Source of the DNA: Paenibacillus psychroresistens
Lineage (GTDB): Bacteria > Bacillota > Bacilli > Paenibacillales > NBRC-103111
DNA length: 64,000 bases
Reading direction: 5' to 3'
Assembly (NCBI RefSeq): GCF_009728935.1
Contig: NZ_CP034235.1
Span: 3,448,001 to 3,512,000, forward strand
Part shown: in pieces, positions 62,428-64,000 of the stretch
Position numbering within the stretch: the first letter of the stretch is position 1
Layout of the letters: the number at the start of each line of letters is the position of its first letter
Translations under genes and position numbers: made by a program
The notes under the pieces: model-generated
The model's database searches: none
Told to the model about the DNA's origin: nothing
What the model saw: only the letters and a program-made list of their open reading frames with translations

Positions 62428-64000
62428 ATGGATGTAGGCCAATTATTACGCAGCTTATTGAATGAAGCGCAGCCCGGTGAACCCAAAACCTTAGAGCTCA
62501 AAGTCGGTCAAATTGTCAAAGGCTTGGTTCTACAGCTATTGGCTGGTCAGGATGCCCTAATTAACATTGGTGGCGTACAAGTAAAGGCTCATTTAGAGAC
62601 ACCTCTGAAACAAGGTGAGGTTACGATGCTACAGGTGCAGCCCGATTCCACTAATGGTCAAATTACATTGAAACCAATGGCAAATTCAACTGTGCTAATT
62701 GCAGATGAATCGCTTGCGGATGTGCTAAGCAATATGGGACTAAAAGATACAGTGGCCAATCGCCAAATCGTGCAAACGATGCATCAGGAGAATATCTCTT
62801 TAACTAAAGAAAATATGCAAGCCTTCGCTAAGGTTGTGTTAGCAAACCCAGCTAATGCGGTACCAGAGCAATGGCTGCAATCCACACTTTTGGCAGTGAA
62901 GAATAATCTGCCAATCACGGTCGAAACCGTGAGTGCCTTGCATCAAGTGGTATATGGGGCGCCAATCAATCAACAATTGGATCAACTAGCTAAGCAATTG
63001 AACGCAGCTCAAACGAATCCAGCATTATCTAAAGAAGTCTCTGATTTGATTACACAGATTAAATCGCAACTCAGCCAATTACAGGCTGCATCTTCGCAAG
63101 CTTTTCAAAGTCCTCTAAGTGAGGAGCAGACAAGTAGTAAGCCAACCGTGACAACAACGAACATTATAAATACGCCAATAAATACAAATCAATCGGCTAA
63201 AGATCAGCTAATTTCCAATACAGTAAGCTTATCAGGTACAGAGCAATCAACAACTGCCAAAGCATTGGGAGCGATAGGAAATCAACTGCCGCAATCAAAC
63301 CCACCTATTGTAGCGCAAGGTGAGTCAACTGTGAAAAATGCAGCCGATGGAAAACCAACAAATCCAGTCGCAGCAGACGAAGCAAATAAATCTGTAAAGC
63401 TTCCGTTAACGAATGCCGAGACCGTAAAATTAGCGAGTACAAACAACGAAACAACTGTGAATAGAACACAACAAGCCAGTCAAACCGAAACTCCCCAATG
63501 GATTAGTAAATGGTTAAAATCACTAGGCGTTGAGCATGAGCAGCAGCTTTTTAAAGCTTTGGATAAAGCACCTGGGTTGGATAAACAGGGACATTTAATC
63601 CAGAAACTAGTACTCGAACCTGAGTTTACAATAGAAGGCAATCGCACCCCGGTTGAAGCAGCCAAACAAGTTGTCACGGATTCTTTAAAAGCTGCATTAT
63701 TGCAATTGAACTCCATGGATGACACACCGCCAGCGCTTAAAGAAAGTGCTCAGCAGCTACTCCAGCAAATTACGGGACAGCAGCTATTGCTTTCGCCTGA
63801 TAGGACTTCCATGTTTTCGCATATTACGATGATGATTCCGATGAACAATGAGCAAGGTCAGCAAACAGCGGCTGTCCATATCCAATCTCGCAAAGGCAGT
63901 CGGGGAGAAATTGATGCGAACAACTGTCGCTTGGTGTTTGATTTGCAGATGAAATCAATCGGAGATACGTTGGTTGATGTCCAAGTATTCAACAAAATAG
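62428..64000 (+). CDS. ylqG: YlqG-like protein, 5' part
   Basis: A long open frame from ATG 62428 (behind AAGTAAGGAGGCGTTACA) to the end of the window, 524 codons without a stop. The N-terminal domain (LKVGQIVKGLVLQLLAGQDALINIGG) is followed by a low-complexity Thr/Asn/Gln/Ser-rich middle (about 190-340) and a second folded region (HITMMIPMNNEQGQQTAAVHIQ) resembling FliK/hook-length-type C-terminal parts. In B. subtilis ylqG follows rnhB at the same position and is followed by the FlhB-like ylqH. The 3' end is outside the window. Confidence 0.75.
   Translation, partial: MDVGQLLRSLLNEAQPGEPKTLELKVGQIVKGLVLQLLAGQDALINIGGVQVKAHLETPLKQGEVTMLQVQPDSTNGQITLKPMANSTVLIADESLADVLSNMGLKDTVANRQIVQTMHQENISLTKENMQAFAKVVLANPANAVPEQWLQSTLLAVKNNLPITVETVSALHQVVYGAPINQQLDQLAKQLNAAQTNPALSKEVSDLITQIKSQLSQLQAASSQAFQSPLSEEQTSSKPTVTTTNIINTPINTNQSAKDQLISNTVSLSGTEQSTTAKALGAIGNQLPQSNPPIVAQGESTVKNAADGKPTNPVAADEANKSVKLPLTNAETVKLASTNNETTVNRTQQASQTETPQWISKWLKSLGVEHEQQLFKALDKAPGLDKQGHLIQKLVLEPEFTIEGNRTPVEAAKQVVTDSLKAALLQLNSMDDTPPALKESAQQLLQQITGQQLLLSPDRTSMFSHITMMIPMNNEQGQQTAAVHIQSRKGSRGEIDANNCRLVFDLQMKSIGDTLVDVQVFNKI

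Overview
This window looks like a chromosome segment from a spore-forming Bacillales species, most likely Paenibacillus or a close relative. The right half (about 37.4-64 kb) follows the Bacillus subtilis order rsmD-coaD-ylbJ-ylbL-yceD-rpmF, fapR-plsX-fabHDG-acpP-fabF-rnc-smc-ftsY, ylxM-ffh-rpsP-ylqC-rimM-trmD-rplS-lepB-rbgA, rnhB-ylqG. The left half carries spore genes (a gerA-type operon, two DUF4183 proteins, a YjcZ-type peptide, a NucB-like nuclease). The base composition is moderate, and most genes have strong GGAGG-type ribosome binding sites.

Layout. (1) 0-3.3 kb is a DNA-damage island: a WYL-like miniprotein, SRAP protein YedK, and the operon unknown-130aa / Y-family polymerase / YolD-like. 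Two promoters there carry a LexA(DinR)-type box between -35 and -10. (2) 3.4-9 kb holds an interrupted gene, a leucine-rich repeat protein and the gerA-gerC-gerB germinant receptor operon behind a sigma-G-like promoter. (3) 9-13.7 kb holds an SDR/TetR divergent pair, a hydrolase, a phosphotransferase-like protein, DUF3892 and DUF2935. (4) 13.7-18.5 kb holds a GmhB-like phosphatase, the NHEJ pair Ku plus a stand-alone LigD-type polymerase domain, RNase J and a flavin-type oxidoreductase. (5) 18.5-24.6 kb is a run of small genes: an SPFH protein, a cupredoxin lipoprotein with a complete CuA-type motif, a J-domain-like membrane protein, DUF4183 proteins, a zinc-ribbon membrane protein, a YjcZ peptide and the nuclease. 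(6) 24.7-28.2 kb is a second SOS polymerase cassette of the same three-gene design, followed by a KinB-like sensor kinase. (7) 28.2-31.1 kb holds small genes, including a 27-residue acidic microprotein with its own terminator, and a QorB-like/TetR pair. (8) 31.2-36.5 kb is a rearranged zone: a complete IS66 element, a 5'-truncated small membrane gene, a frameshifted amidase that reads in frame into a second KinB-like kinase, and the scar of a third SOS cassette (yedK' joined to yolD'). (9) 37.0-37.4 kb holds a nested-hairpin RNA-like region upstream of rsmD. (10) 37.4-64 kb is the conserved core, with aroA and a lysR regulator placed between rbgA and rnhB. The window ends inside ylqG.

How the parts work together. 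The core builds fatty acids under FapR control (a near-consensus FapR box sits at the fapR promoter), processes RNA, segregates chromosomes (Smc), targets proteins (Ffh, FtsY, YlxM, LepB) and matures ribosomes. The accessory half is dominated by DNA repair (three SOS cassettes, Ku/Pol, YedK) and sporulation or germination functions. The strongest candidate for an undescribed component is the roughly 130-residue protein encoded immediately before, and overlapping, both Y-family polymerase genes under LexA-type promoters. I found no tRNA, rRNA or CRISPR array.
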